Positions 56,301 through 64,000 of a stretch of DNA of 64,000 bases are shown here, in pieces. Under the pieces are notes generated by a model. That model was not told where the DNA came from, ran no database searches, and saw only the letters and a list, made by a program, of their open reading frames with translations. Made by a program: the position numbers and the translations under genes. The DNA comes from Actinomycetes bacterium. Lineage in GTDB: Bacteria; Actinomycetota; Acidimicrobiia; Acidimicrobiales; Palsa-688. The first letter of the stretch is position 1. Every line of letters starts with the position of its first letter. Location: contig JAJYMM010000126.1 in assembly GCA_021787035.1 (NCBI GenBank), positions 19,822-83,821 on the forward strand, written 5' to 3'.

Positions 56301-57192
56301 GTGGTGGAAGACGACAAGCGCATGGCCCCCCTCCTCCGCCAAGGCTCGGGTGAGGTGATCCGCGCTGACGGGGACATCGTGACGAACAACCACGTGCTGG
56401 CGAGCGCGGCGACAGGCGGGTCGATCACGGTGGTCTTCGACAACGGCACGAGCGTCGCGGCGCGTCTCGTCGGGCGTGACCCGCTCAGCGACGTTGCGGT
56501 CATGAAGGTCGACACGAGCTGGGCGCTCCCGCCGATCCCGTTCGGTGACTCGGCGACGCTGCGCATCGGCGAGCCGGTGGTCGTCCTCGGCGCGCCGCTC
56601 GGCCTTTCGAGCACGGTCACGGCGGGCATCGTGAGCGCGCTCGGTCGCACGATCACGGTGCCAGGAGAGGGGTCCGTAAACGCGGTGCTGCTCGACGCCA
56701 TCCAGACCGACGCCGCGATCAACCCGGGCAACAGCGGCGGGGCGCTCGTGAACTGCTCGGGGCGGCTTGTTGGCATCCGCTCGGCCGGAGCGACTGTTCC
56801 GAGCGCATCGGGCCAGCCCTCGCCGGGAGGCGACATCGGGCTCGGCTTCGGCATCCCGGTCGACGTGGCCGAGTCGGTCGCGAACGAGTTCATCGCGACC
56901 GGCAAGGTGCCCCACGCGTACCTCGGCCTCGACGCGGAGCCGCTCAGCTCCGGCACCGGCGAGGGGGCGCTGGCTCCCGGTTGCTACGTCACCGCAGTGA
57001 GCCCCGGCAGGCCGGCAGCGAGCGCCGGGATTCGCGCCGGGGGACGTGGTGACGACGATCGAGGGGAGGACGGCCGTCAGCCCCGACCAGATCGTAGGGC
57101 TCAGCCTTCGCGCCAAGCCGGGCGCCAAGGTGACCCTCGGCATCGACCGTGCCGGCCGACAGGCCAAGGCAACGGTCGTGCTCGGCGCCTAG
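56301..57192 (+). pseudogene. htrA: Truncated, frameshifted HtrA/DegP-type serine protease
   Basis: A trypsin-fold protease with the triad present: His in DIVTNNHVLA, Asp in RDPLSDVAVMKV, Ser in INPGNSGGALV. The N-terminal signal or membrane segment and first strands are missing; coding begins at GTG 56301 just before GSGEVIRADG. A PDZ domain starts near GCYVTAVSPGRPAASAGIRAG, but an extra base in the G run 57039-57043 shifts the frame. The remaining PDZ (DVVTTIEGRTAVSPDQIVGL ... KATVVLGA) reads in the +1 frame to TAG 57190-57192. The 5' end lies about 160 bases from the element remnant, suggesting that its insertion or excision removed the start. A sequencing error could explain the shift but not the truncation. 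Confidence 0.75.
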
Positions 57193-57246
57193 CCGTAGCC
57201 GCTGACAGGCGTCGCATCCCTCGTGGCCGGACAGCAGCTGGCATGG

Positions 57247-57744
57247 TCAGGGGTTGTCGTGTCCTTGGCCCAGCCGGACGAACGCCGTGAGCGAGACGAC
57301 CACGAGCGCCACGGCCGCTCCCTGTTCGAGGACGTGGGCGCTGCTGGTCGCTTCGACGAGCACTTGGACGAAGTCCACCGCGACGATGAGCACGATCATC
57401 GACACGACGCGGACCTTCAAGTCGTTGAGGTCGCGCATCTGCAGCCACCCCGGAAGCCGCTCACCGGCGGGGCCGCCGATGCGGGCGACGAACAGCTCGT
57501 AAAAGCCGACGCTCGCGATGAGCAAGGTGGCCCCGATCAAGAACAGGTCGATGCCGAGGAGGATCTGTCCGATCTTCTCGCCGACCGGGAGCGGGGCGGC
57601 GACCACCGCTCGCAGCGCCAGGACGAACACGTCGGTGCCATAGGCAAAGGCACCGAGCGCGCCCAGCGCACAAACCACCACGGGGACGACCACGGCTAGC
57701 CGGCAGGCGACGAGGACGGCCTCGAAACGCGACCTGAGGCCCAT
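57247..57744 (-). CDS. UPF0114 (YqhA-like) membrane protein
   Basis: About 165 residues from ATG 57744. Four hydrophobic helices are visible: RLAVVVPVVVCALGALGAF, ILLGIDLFLIGATLLIASVGFYELFVARI, VVSMIVLIVAVDFVQVLV, and AVALVVVSLTAFVRL. The helix-2 end F-Y-E-L-F and the segment LNDLKVRVVSMIVLI match the UPF0114/YqhA family. Its function is unknown; it is an inner-membrane protein. It is located 59 bases downstream of ftsH on the same strand, so they are probably co-transcribed. Confidence 0.75.
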   Translation of the reverse strand: MGLRSRFEAVLVACRLAVVVPVVVCALGALGAFAYGTDVFVLALRAVVAAPLPVGEKIGQILLGIDLFLIGATLLIASVGFYELFVARIGGPAGERLPGWLQMRDLNDLKVRVVSMIVLIVAVDFVQVLVEATSSAHVLEQGAAVALVVVSLTAFVRLGQGHDNP

Positions 57745-57802
57745 GTCGTGGCCGTCTTCTTGACGCCCGTTCGGGTCCACGACGACCGACGTGCCCTGGC
57801 CG

Positions 57803-59896
57803 CTACTCGTGGCTTCGATGCTCGCCGCCGCGAGGACGCGCCGTGCGAGCAGGAGCGGACGCGTCTCGGGCGACTGTCGCCGGCCGCCTAGCGTCGGAGT
57901 GCTCCTCCCGCCCGGTGAGATGCACCGCGTCTCGGGGCCCGACCGACGTGCCGCCGGCGGCTGGGGTACGCCCGGCGAGCGCGTAGATCTCCTCGCCGTC
58001 GACGGTCTCGCGTTCGAGCAGGAGCGCCACGAGCGCGGCGTGGACGTCCCGGTGCTCTTCGAGCACGGCGGTCGCCCGCTGTTCTGCTTCGCGTACCAGG
58101 CGTGCCACCTCGGCGTCGATCGCCGCTTGAGTCTGCTCGGCGAACGGCCTGCTCGACAGCGCCGCGCCGCCACCACCGAGGAAGACCGACCCGCCTGCGG
58201 GGTAACCGACCGGCCCGAGCGCCGCCGACAACCCGAATTCGCGGACCATCTTGGTTGCCAGCTCCGTCGCCCGCGCCAGGTCGTTCGCCGCACCAGTCGA
58301 GCCCTGGCCGAACGCGACCAGCTCCCCGGCGCGCCCGCCGAGCATGACCGCCAGCATGTCGTAGAGATGGTCCTCGCCGTAGAGGTGGCGCTCAACGGCG
58401 GGGAGCTGTTCGGTCACCCCGAGCGCCTGACCGGCCGGCAGGATCGTCACCTTGGCGACAGGGTCCGCGGTCTTGGCGTAGACGGCCACGAGCGCGTGGC
58501 CGGCCTCGTGGACCGCCACGGCCTGCTTCTCCTCGGCCAGCAGCACGTTCGAGCCTTCGCGTCGGCCGAGGATGATCCGGTCCCGGGCGTCGTCGAAATC
58601 ATCGGCAGCGAGCACCTGGCGTCCGGCGCGCACCGCGTTGATCGCCGCCTCGTTCACCAAGTTGGCGAGATCCGCCCCAGAGAACCCCGGCGTGGCACGG
58701 GCCACCACGTCGGGGTCCACCCCCTCGTCGAGGCGCTTGCCCCGGCAGTGCACGGCGACGATAGCTCGCCGCTCGGCCAGGTTTGGCAGCGGGATCGTCA
58801 CCTGCCGGTCGAAACGGCCCGGGCGCAGTAGGGCAGGGTCGAGGACTTCGGGCCGGTTCGTGGCCGCCAGCACGACAACGCCCGTCGCCGGGTCGAAACC
58901 GTCCATCTCGGCCAGCAGCTGGTTGAGGGTCTGCTCGCGCTCGTCGTTCGCGACGACCGCACCCGAGCCCGCCCGCCGCTGGCCGATCGCGTCGATCTCG
59001 TCGACGAAGACGATCGCCGGGGCCCGCTTGCGTGCCTCGGCGAACAGGTCCCGGACCCGCGCAGCGCCCACGCCGACGAACATCTCAACGAAACTCGAGC
59101 CCGTGACCGAGAAGAACGGCACCGCCGCCTCGCCGGCGACCGCCCTTGGCGAGCAGCGTCTTGCCGGTCCCGGCGGCCCCACCATGAGCACGCCACGCGG
59201 CGCCTTCGCCCCCGCCTTGGCGTAACGGTCCGCTTCCCGCAAGAAGTCGACCACCTCGCGGATCTCGACCTTGGCCCCCTCGTAGCCCGCCACATCAGCA
59301 AAGGTCGTCGACGGCCGCTCGGCGTCGAAGACCTTGGCGTTGGAGCGCCCCACACCCAACGCCCCCTGCAAGCGGCCTGCCGCCCCCTTGGACATCCGCC
59401 ACCATAGGTAGCCAAGGACGAGGAACGGCAACACCAGGATGAGCCACGACAGCACCTGGGAGCCGAAGGACACCCCCGGGACGGTGGCGGTGATCTGCAC
59501 CCCGTTGTCCTCGAGCTTGGTGAGCAGCTCCTGGCCGGCCTGGGTGGGGATCACCGTCGAGTAGCTGTGCCCGTTTGCCAGCTCCCCGCTAGCCTGGCCG
59601 TCCGAGGCGATCGAGACGGTCTTCACCTGCTTAGCGGCCACGCTGTGAAGGAAGCCCGAGTAGGTGAGCGACTCGTGGGGCTGCGAGCCAGTCGCCGGCA
59701 AGAACAGGTAGAGCACGACGAACAGGCCGAGCGCGACCAGCCACAGGTAGTGCCGCCAACGCGGCGGGGGCGGCGGCGCCACCGGCGCCCCCCGGTCCCT
59801 CGTCGGCGGCGGCTCAGCCCACTTGGTCACCCCCGCCCCCCTACCCTCGCCCGGCTCGGCCGTCCGTATCGTGCGAGAGATGCCGGCATCGGCCAC
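57803..59896 (-). CDS. ftsH: ATP-dependent zinc metalloprotease FtsH with out-of-frame Walker A
   Basis: 697 residues. Two membrane helices (WRHYLWLVALGLFVVLYLFL; VLSWLILVLPFLVLGYLWW) flank a small periplasmic domain. The AAA core has TFADVAGYEGAK, Walker B IVFVDEIDAIG and the second region of homology (VVLAATNRPEVLDPALLRPGRFDRQV). The protease site is HEAGH at about 463-467. Walker A should read GPPGTGKTLLAKAV, but the sequence reads GPPGPARRCSPRAV: one base is missing at 59169-59171 and one extra is present at 59143-59145, so about nine codons are out of frame. Without the lysine, ATP binding should fail, unless these are sequencing errors. FtsH degrades membrane and regulatory proteins. 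No other ftsH is in the window. Confidence 0.88.
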   Translation of the reverse strand: MADAGISRTIRTAEPGEGRGAGVTKWAEPPPTRDRGAPVAPPPPPRWRHYLWLVALGLFVVLYLFLPATGSQPHESLTYSGFLHSVAAKQVKTVSIASDGQASGELANGHSYSTVIPTQAGQELLTKLEDNGVQITATVPGVSFGSQVLSWLILVLPFLVLGYLWWRMSKGAAGRLQGALGVGRSNAKVFDAERPSTTFADVAGYEGAKVEIREVVDFLREADRYAKAGAKAPRGVLMVGPPGPARRCSPRAVAGEAAVPFFSVTGSSFVEMFVGVGAARVRDLFAEARKRAPAIVFVDEIDAIGQRRAGSGAVVANDEREQTLNQLLAEMDGFDPATGVVVLAATNRPEVLDPALLRPGRFDRQVTIPLPNLAERRAIVAVHCRGKRLDEGVDPDVVARATPGFSGADLANLVNEAAINAVRAGRQVLAADDFDDARDRIILGRREGSNVLLAEEKQAVAVHEAGHALVAVYAKTADPVAKVTILPAGQALGVTEQLPAVERHLYGEDHLYDMLAVMLGGRAGELVAFGQGSTGAANDLARATELATKMVREFGLSAALGPVGYPAGGSVFLGGGGAALSSRPFAEQTQAAIDAEVARLVREAEQRATAVLEEHRDVHAALVALLLERETVDGEEIYALAGRTPAAGGTSVGPRDAVHLTGREEHSDARRPATVARDASAPARTARPRGGEHRSHE

Positions 59897-60179
59897 GCCT
59901 CGAAGTCCATCGCCTGATCGTAGGCAATCGACGCCTCGAACGCCGTGACGACCTCGTGGGACTGCGCCCCGCCCTCCCCAGCGCCGTCGCGTCGGGCAAC
60001 TCCGCCCTACGATCCGAGGTCATGCCCGGCGTCGCAGCGCCCGAAGCGACCGACGCACCCCGCCCGCTCGCCGGACCCCCGCGCGACGTTCTCGACCGGC
60101 GTCGCAGTCGCCACGCTTTGTTGGCTCAGAGGTCGCCCCCAACGCCGAGCCTTTCTCGGAAGACGACCGGCTCAAGTCG

Positions 60180-61112
60180 ATGAGCCCGCCGCTTTGGGCC
60201 TGGCTCGCCACGCTCGCAGGACTCGGGGGGTTCCTCACCGGGGAGATCGTCTTTCACCGACGCCACGGCCTCTCGGGGCTGCGCCCAGCGCTCGCAGAGA
60301 GCGCCGCGTGGATCCTCATCTCGGTCGCGTTCGGCGTCGGGCTCGCCTGGACCTCGGGGTGGGCGACCGGCGGGCAGTACTTCACCGGCTACCTCCTCGA
60401 GAAGTCGCTCAGCGTCGACAACGTGCTCGCCTTCGCCCTGGTGCTGCGAAGCTTCAACGTCCCCCCCACCGACCAGCGACGCGTGCTCTCATACGGGGTG
60501 CTCGGCGCCCTCGGCATGCGCGGCGCCTTCATCGCAGCGGGCGCGGCGTTCGTCGAGCACGTCAGCTGGGCGTTCTACCCCTTCGGGGCGGTCGTGCTCC
60601 TCGCGGGGCTCCGCCTCGGCCGCGGCGGCGAGTTCGATGTCGAGCACGGACGGCTCATCGCCACGGTCCGACACCTCGTCGCTGTCGATCCCACTGCCGA
60701 CAACGGGCGCTTCGTCACCAACCACGACGGCCGGTGGGCGGCGACCCCGCTCCTGCTCGCGCTCGTCACCGTCGAAGCCACCGACCTCGTCTTCGCCGCC
60801 GACTCGATCCCGGCCATCTTCGGGGTCACGACCAATGTCTTCGTCGTCTTCACGTCCAACGCCTTCGCCGTGCTCGGCTTGCGCTCGCTGTACTTCGTGC
60901 TCGCAGACGCCATGGACCGCTTCTCCTACCTCACCAAGGGACTCGCCGTCCTGCTCGTGCTCATCGGGCTCAAGATGCTGCTCAAACCCGTAGTCGAGGT
61001 CCCCACCATCATCACCTTGGCCGTCGTCGTCGCCGCCGTCGGCCTCAGCGCCGCCGCCAGCTGGCACTCCAAGCACCACCCAGACGACCCGCAGCCCGGG
61101 ACAGAGCGATGA
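60180..61112 (+). CDS. TerC-family integral membrane protein
   Basis: 310 residues from ATG 60180, about nine membrane helices. TerC/Alx motifs: YFTGYLLEKSLSVDNVLAFALVL (the E-K-S-L-S-V-D-N core), VEATDLVFAADSIPAIFGVT (second E-x-x-D-x-x-F-A-x-D-S core), and FTSNAFAVLGLRSLYFVLA. The family is linked to metal (manganese) export and to tellurite or alkaline stress resistance. It overlaps the dedA start (ATGA) and begins a three-gene unit divergent from ftsH. Confidence 0.9.
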   Translation: MSPPLWAWLATLAGLGGFLTGEIVFHRRHGLSGLRPALAESAAWILISVAFGVGLAWTSGWATGGQYFTGYLLEKSLSVDNVLAFALVLRSFNVPPTDQRRVLSYGVLGALGMRGAFIAAGAAFVEHVSWAFYPFGAVVLLAGLRLGRGGEFDVEHGRLIATVRHLVAVDPTADNGRFVTNHDGRWAATPLLLALVTVEATDLVFAADSIPAIFGVTTNVFVVFTSNAFAVLGLRSLYFVLADAMDRFSYLTKGLAVLLVLIGLKMLLKPVVEVPTIITLAVVVAAVGLSAAASWHSKHHPDDPQPGTER

Positions 61113-61723
61113 GCCACCTCAGCGTGCTGCAGCTCGACTCGCCCGTCTCCTACCTCCTCGCGCTCGTCCTGCCCGCCCTCGACGCCCTCGTCCCGCTCGT
61201 GCCGAGCGAGACCGTCCTAATCGCCCTCGGCGTCGCCACCGCCGGCAGCACCGACCCCCGCATCGCCGCCCTCGTCGCGCTCGCCGCCGCCGGTGCCTTC
61301 CTCGGCGACAACCTCTCCTACCTCCTCGGCCGGCGCTTCGGCCCCGCCGCCGAACGGCGCTTCTTCACGAGCGACAAAGGACGACACCGCCGCGAGTGGG
61401 CCCAGCACGCCCTCGAGCACTACGGGGCCCGGTTGATCCTCGTCTGCCGGTTCGTCCCCGGTGGACGGACCGCCGTCACCCTCGTGTGCGGCCTCATCGC
61501 CTACCCGCGGCGCACCTTCCTCGCCGCCACCGCCGTCGCCGCCGTCCTCTGGGCCAGCTACGCCTTCTTCATCGGCCGCCTCAGCGGCAAGGCGTTCGAG
61601 CACCGACCCTGGGCCGGGTTCCTCGTCGCCTTCGGTGCCGCCCTCGCCATAAGCGGCCTCATCGAGATCGCCCGCCGGGCCCGAAGGTGGCGGCGCGCCC
61701 GAAACCAACGCCGAGGCACATGA
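61109..61723 (+). CDS. DedA-family membrane protein
   Basis: 204 residues from ATG 61109, sharing ATGA with terC. The family pattern is LVLPALDALVPLVPSETVLIALG, then AAAGAFLGDNLSYLLGRRFG, and HYGARLILVCRFVPGGRTAVTLVCGLIAYPRRTFLAATAVAAVLWASYAF, where the F-x-R-x-x-P-x-x-R motif is conserved (FVPGGRT). DedA proteins are undecaprenyl-phosphate or lipid flippases and support membrane-potential and envelope stress tolerance. Four to six membrane segments are predicted. Confidence 0.88.
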   Translation: MSHLSVLQLDSPVSYLLALVLPALDALVPLVPSETVLIALGVATAGSTDPRIAALVALAAAGAFLGDNLSYLLGRRFGPAAERRFFTSDKGRHRREWAQHALEHYGARLILVCRFVPGGRTAVTLVCGLIAYPRRTFLAATAVAAVLWASYAFFIGRLSGKAFEHRPWAGFLVAFGAALAISGLIEIARRARRWRRARNQRRGT

Positions 61724-62583
61724 CCGCCTCGATCGTCGCCGCCCTCGCCGCCGCCACCAGCTTCGCCTGGGCCGCTGTCTACCAACAAGAAGCCGCCCAG
61801 AGCGCGCCAGCGACCTCCTCGCTCAAGCTCCGCCTGCTCCTCGACCTTCTCCGCCGCCCCAAATGGATCGCCGGGATCGCCCTGCTCGTCTGCGGCTACG
61901 CACTCCAAGGCGTCGCCCTCGCCTTCGGACCCGTCGCCCTCGTCCAGCCCGTCGTCGTCACCGAGCTCGCCATCGCCGTCCCCATCGCCATGTGGCGCCG
62001 CCACCGCCGAGCCGCAGCGCGCGACTGGGCCGGCATCATCGCCGTCCTCGGTGGCGTCGCCGGCTGCCTCATCCTCGCCTCGCCCGTCGAAGGCATCGGC
62101 AACCCGGCCCCGCTCACCTGGGTCGCCACCCTCACGCCGGTCGCCGTCGTCACCGCGCTCCTCGTCGTCGTCGCCACCCGGGTCAGCGGCCGCCACCGGG
62201 CCATGCTCCTCGGCGCCGCGGCCGGTGCCGCCTTCGGGCTCCTCGCCGTGCTCACCAAAGCCACCGTCTCCGAGCTCGCCCACTCCCTCACTGGTGCGCT
62301 CACCTCCCCACAGCCCTACCTGCTCATCCTCGCCGGCATCGCCGCCCTCGTCATCTCCCAAAGCGCCTACCAAGCGGGACCGCTCGCCTACTCGATGCCT
62401 TTCATCGCCGTGCTCGAACCCCTCCTTGCCGTCCTCATCGGCGACACCGCCCTCAACGAACAAGTCCGCCTCACCAGCGCCTACCTCGCCGGAGAAGCCC
62501 TCACGGCCGCCCTCGCCGCCATCGGCATCGTCCTGCTCGCCACCTCACCCACGGTCCTCAGTATCTATGACGAGAGCCGCTGA
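61720..62583 (+). CDS. DMT-superfamily transporter-like membrane protein
   Basis: 287 residues from ATG 61720, overlapping dedA by ATGA. About nine hydrophobic helices with the DMT pattern: SIVAALAAATSFAWAAVYQQ, WIAGIALLVCGYALQGVALAFGPVALVQPVVVTELAIAVPIA, and a second half beginning YLLILAGIAALVISQSAYQAGPLAYSMPFIAVLEPLLAVLIGD. The Q-Q after the first helix and the PVVVTEL segment resemble NIPA-like members of the superfamily. The substrate is unknown. It is the third gene of a tightly overlapping set with terC and dedA. Confidence 0.78.
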   Translation: MTASIVAALAAATSFAWAAVYQQEAAQSAPATSSLKLRLLLDLLRRPKWIAGIALLVCGYALQGVALAFGPVALVQPVVVTELAIAVPIAMWRRHRRAAARDWAGIIAVLGGVAGCLILASPVEGIGNPAPLTWVATLTPVAVVTALLVVVATRVSGRHRAMLLGAAAGAAFGLLAVLTKATVSELAHSLTGALTSPQPYLLILAGIAALVISQSAYQAGPLAYSMPFIAVLEPLLAVLIGDTALNEQVRLTSAYLAGEALTAALAAIGIVLLATSPTVLSIYDESR

Positions 62584-62606
62584 CCCCTATTCTTTGACGC
62601 CTGAAC

Positions 62607-63108
62607 TCAGGCGCGGAGAGCATCCAGCGATAACCTTCTCGTTCCTCTACCCGGGCGTTCTGCCGCGTCCTTCAGCTCATCCGGCTCGTTGTCAGTGCTC
62701 AGCTCACCGAGCGGGTCCGTCGTGGTCGTGGTTCGGGCCGCGGTTTGGGAGAGGGTCGGCATGCCGAGGTTCACGGAGCTGGCCCGCTGCTCGGCGATCA
62801 GGTCCATCTGGGCGAGCTTGTGGCGGGCACCGTCCAGGCTGACCCGTAGACGTTCGGCCTCGCCGAGCCAGCCTTCCGACTCCGCTTCGGCGATGCGCTC
62901 GGCGAGGTTGTCACTGATCTCGACCAGCCGGGACCGCTCGGCAGGGTCGGGCGCAGAAGCGGGGCAGCGCAGGCAGCTGTGTTCGTGGGTGCAGGGCGTC
63001 GCCGTAGGACCGGCCGCACTCGCCGAGCGCCACCTTGCGCGGCGCGAAGTAGCCGAGGCCTCGGCCAATGGGACGAGCAGAGGAGGACCCCTGGGCAACG
63101 GCAGCCAA
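62607..63108 (-). pseudogene. C-terminal remnant of a recombinase/transposase, frameshifted
   Basis: Two frames join near 63000: RGLGYFAPRKVALGECGRSYG in one and ATPCTHEHSCLRCPASAPDPAERSRLVEISDNLAERIAEAESEGWLGEAERLRVSLDGARHKLAQMD in the next, with one extra base at the junction. Together they form the Cys/His-rich C-terminal region and following coiled helix seen at the end of large actinobacterial site-specific recombinases/integrases. The catalytic core is not present. The tail after 62800 is Thr-rich and ends at 62607. The right half of the mobile segment therefore ends in recombinase debris. The family name is less certain than its mobile origin. Confidence 0.5.
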
Positions 63109-63265
63109 CTATTCGCTGACCAACTACGCCGACGTAGCCGAGCTCTTCGTAACCCCCTGACCCATAGCCACCCTGGCGTCCGTGGCAAAGCCGCTACCGC
63201 CCACGGCTCCGCCCATCCGTGGACCCCGCCGGGTTGGTGTCAAACTTAAATCAACAGTACCGGGT

Positions 63266-63820
63266 TTAGCCGACGCGTAGTTTGGCGAACATGCCGCCGG
63301 CGTAGTGGCCGGGGATATTGCAGACAAGCTCGTAGTTTCCCGCGTTCAGGTGGAGCGTGACCCAGGAGATGGCACCGGCGTCGATGCCGGCACCCGCGCC
63401 CTGGCCACACGTGTTGGACGCCTCGCCGAGCGACCCCTTCTCGCTCACCCGGTTGTCGGCACCAATGGGGCGTTCACCAACCGTGTGGCTGGGGGCTAAG
63501 GGCAGCACGACCAGCTCGTGCACCAGACGGCCGGTATTTGCCACCCGGAACGAGACGGTGCCGGCCGCCGCAGTGTCACTGCTAAGCGAGATCCGCGTTG
63601 TACCGCGGGCACCGTAGCCGCCCCACATCATGCCGCCCATGTCGGCCAGCTTCACGTCGATGACGACGCCTGGCAACGACGGGGCCGAGCACTCTCCGTT
63701 CGGTGCCAACGCCCGAGAAGAGAAGGCCCCGCTGGCGGCGGCAACAGCCACGCTCGACCCGCCCGCCAGGACCAAAACGGCTGCGGCGGCCGGCCACCAG
63801 CGCACCCAGCGGCTGTTCAT
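63266..63820 (-). CDS. Exported cupredoxin (sulfocyanin/plastocyanin-like blue copper protein)
   Basis: 184 residues. The N-terminus is a signal peptide or signal anchor (RWVRWWPAAAAVLVLAGGSSVAVAAASG). The cupredoxin domain has the first Cu ligand His101 (GRLVHELVV) and the C-terminal cluster Cys167-x4-His172-x4-Met177 (YELVCNIPGHYAGGMF), the complete type-1 copper set. A Met/Gly-rich stretch (DMGGMMWGGYG) lies before the domain. Such proteins shuttle electrons between membrane complexes, and are prominent in acidophilic iron oxidisers, or handle copper. The stop overlaps nothing; the start overlaps the end of the next gene by ATGA. Confidence 0.83.
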   Translation of the reverse strand: MNSRWVRWWPAAAAVLVLAGGSSVAVAAASGAFSSRALAPNGECSAPSLPGVVIDVKLADMGGMMWGGYGARGTTRISLSSDTAAAGTVSFRVANTGRLVHELVVLPLAPSHTVGERPIGADNRVSEKGSLGEASNTCGQGAGAGIDAGAISWVTLHLNAGNYELVCNIPGHYAGGMFAKLRVG

Positions 63821-64000
63821 CTTCCCGCACGAAGAAGGTCACGTCGCTTGGTGTACTCCTCGGTGTCGATCTCGCCGCGGGCGAACCGCTCGTCGAGCAG
63901 GTCGAGCGCCGAAGGCCGGCCCTTCTGGTCCGGCCGTAGCGGCGGTGGCTCGTGCCGTTCCCGCCCGTAGCGCACGAGGGCGATCGCGCCCGCTACCACG
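63817..64000 (-). CDS. SHOCT-domain protein (partial at right edge)
   Basis: At least 60 residues, open at the right edge. The C-terminus ALDLLDERFARGEIDTEEYTKRRDLL is a SHOCT domain. A hydrophobic VAGAIALVRYG before it suggests a membrane anchor. It ends in an ATGA overlap with the cupredoxin start, so the two are translationally coupled. SHOCT proteins often accompany membrane or metal-resistance genes; its role here is not known. Confidence 0.75.
   Translation of the reverse strand, partial: VVAGAIALVRYGRERHEPPPLRPDQKGRPSALDLLDERFARGEIDTEEYTKRRDLLRAGR

Noticed and set aside
59945..61108. A very long frame running through terC on the plus strand
   Set aside because: Arg/Pro/His-rich translation in the wrong frame of terC; only its end (from 61109) is the real DedA protein.
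63080..63160. Short plus-strand frame ending NYADVAELFVTP before 63160
   Set aside because: It reads like a protein end, but only about 20 codons are plausible, no start is near and it lies in recombinase debris; possibly another fragment, not supportable.

Overview
The window is high-GC DNA from an actinobacterium, most probably of the class Acidimicrobiia. This is inferred from gene order and gene content, because no rRNA marker is present. Supporting points are the SigR/RsrA-type sigma/anti-sigma pair, the order clpC-radA-disA...carD-ispD-ispF-rlmB and the tilS-hpt-folE-folP-folBK-panC-coaX-lysS cofactor cluster, frequent GTG and TTG starts with overlapping stop/start codons, and large secreted proteins ending in GYWL-type propeller repeats. 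No rRNA, tRNA or CRISPR array was recognised.

Layout. (1) 1-2.3 kb: the 3' end of topA and an aspartate aminotransferase. (2) 2.4-17.3 kb: a cell-surface region with three very different secreted proteins (Ig-like adhesin, subtilisin-like protease, SpoIID/LytB protein), each ending in six copies of a roughly 42-residue GYW repeat. They are interleaved with glycosyltransferases (GT4, GT2, GT4, a GT-like fragment), an FkbM methyltransferase and GDP-mannose 4,6-dehydratase. (3) 17.5-30.1 kb: metabolism and regulation: sucCD, a FAD/Fe-S D-2-hydroxyacid dehydrogenase, otsA, ATP-dependent DNA ligase, an infA-like gene, glpQ, an FHA protein, sigR-rsrA and a DUF2342 metalloprotease. (4) 30.1-39.5 kb: tilS, hpt, folate genes (with a phosphatase-like protein lacking its catalytic Cys), panC, coaX, lysS and a polyprenyl diphosphate synthase. 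(5) 39.7-48.3 kb: clpC, radA, disA, a Crp-like regulator, carD, ispD, ispF, rlmB. (6) 48.4-55.0 kb: a probable alkyl-sulfate/sulfonate uptake and cleavage operon (alcohol dehydrogenase, binding protein, ABC ATPase, two permeases, alkylsulfatase-like MBL hydrolase).

(7) 55.1-63.2 kb: an apparently acquired segment. Its left flank holds a frameshifted transposition ATPase fragment and IS21-like terminal repeats. Its cargo is a 5'-truncated and frameshifted htrA, a UPF0114 membrane protein, ftsH, terC, dedA and a DMT-like transporter. Its right flank holds a frameshifted recombinase/integrase C-terminus. The ftsH copy has two compensating one-base indels that erase Walker A. All frameshifts recognised in the window lie in this segment. 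(8) 63.2-64 kb: a cupredoxin with a complete type-1 copper ligand set and a SHOCT-domain protein that runs off the right edge.

The best candidates for something undescribed are the three propeller-tailed surface proteins linked to a glycan cluster, the membrane-stress island (htrA, UPF0114, ftsH, terC, dedA), and the pseudophosphatase embedded in the folate operon. No homology search was run; family names rest on motif recognition in the translated sequence.
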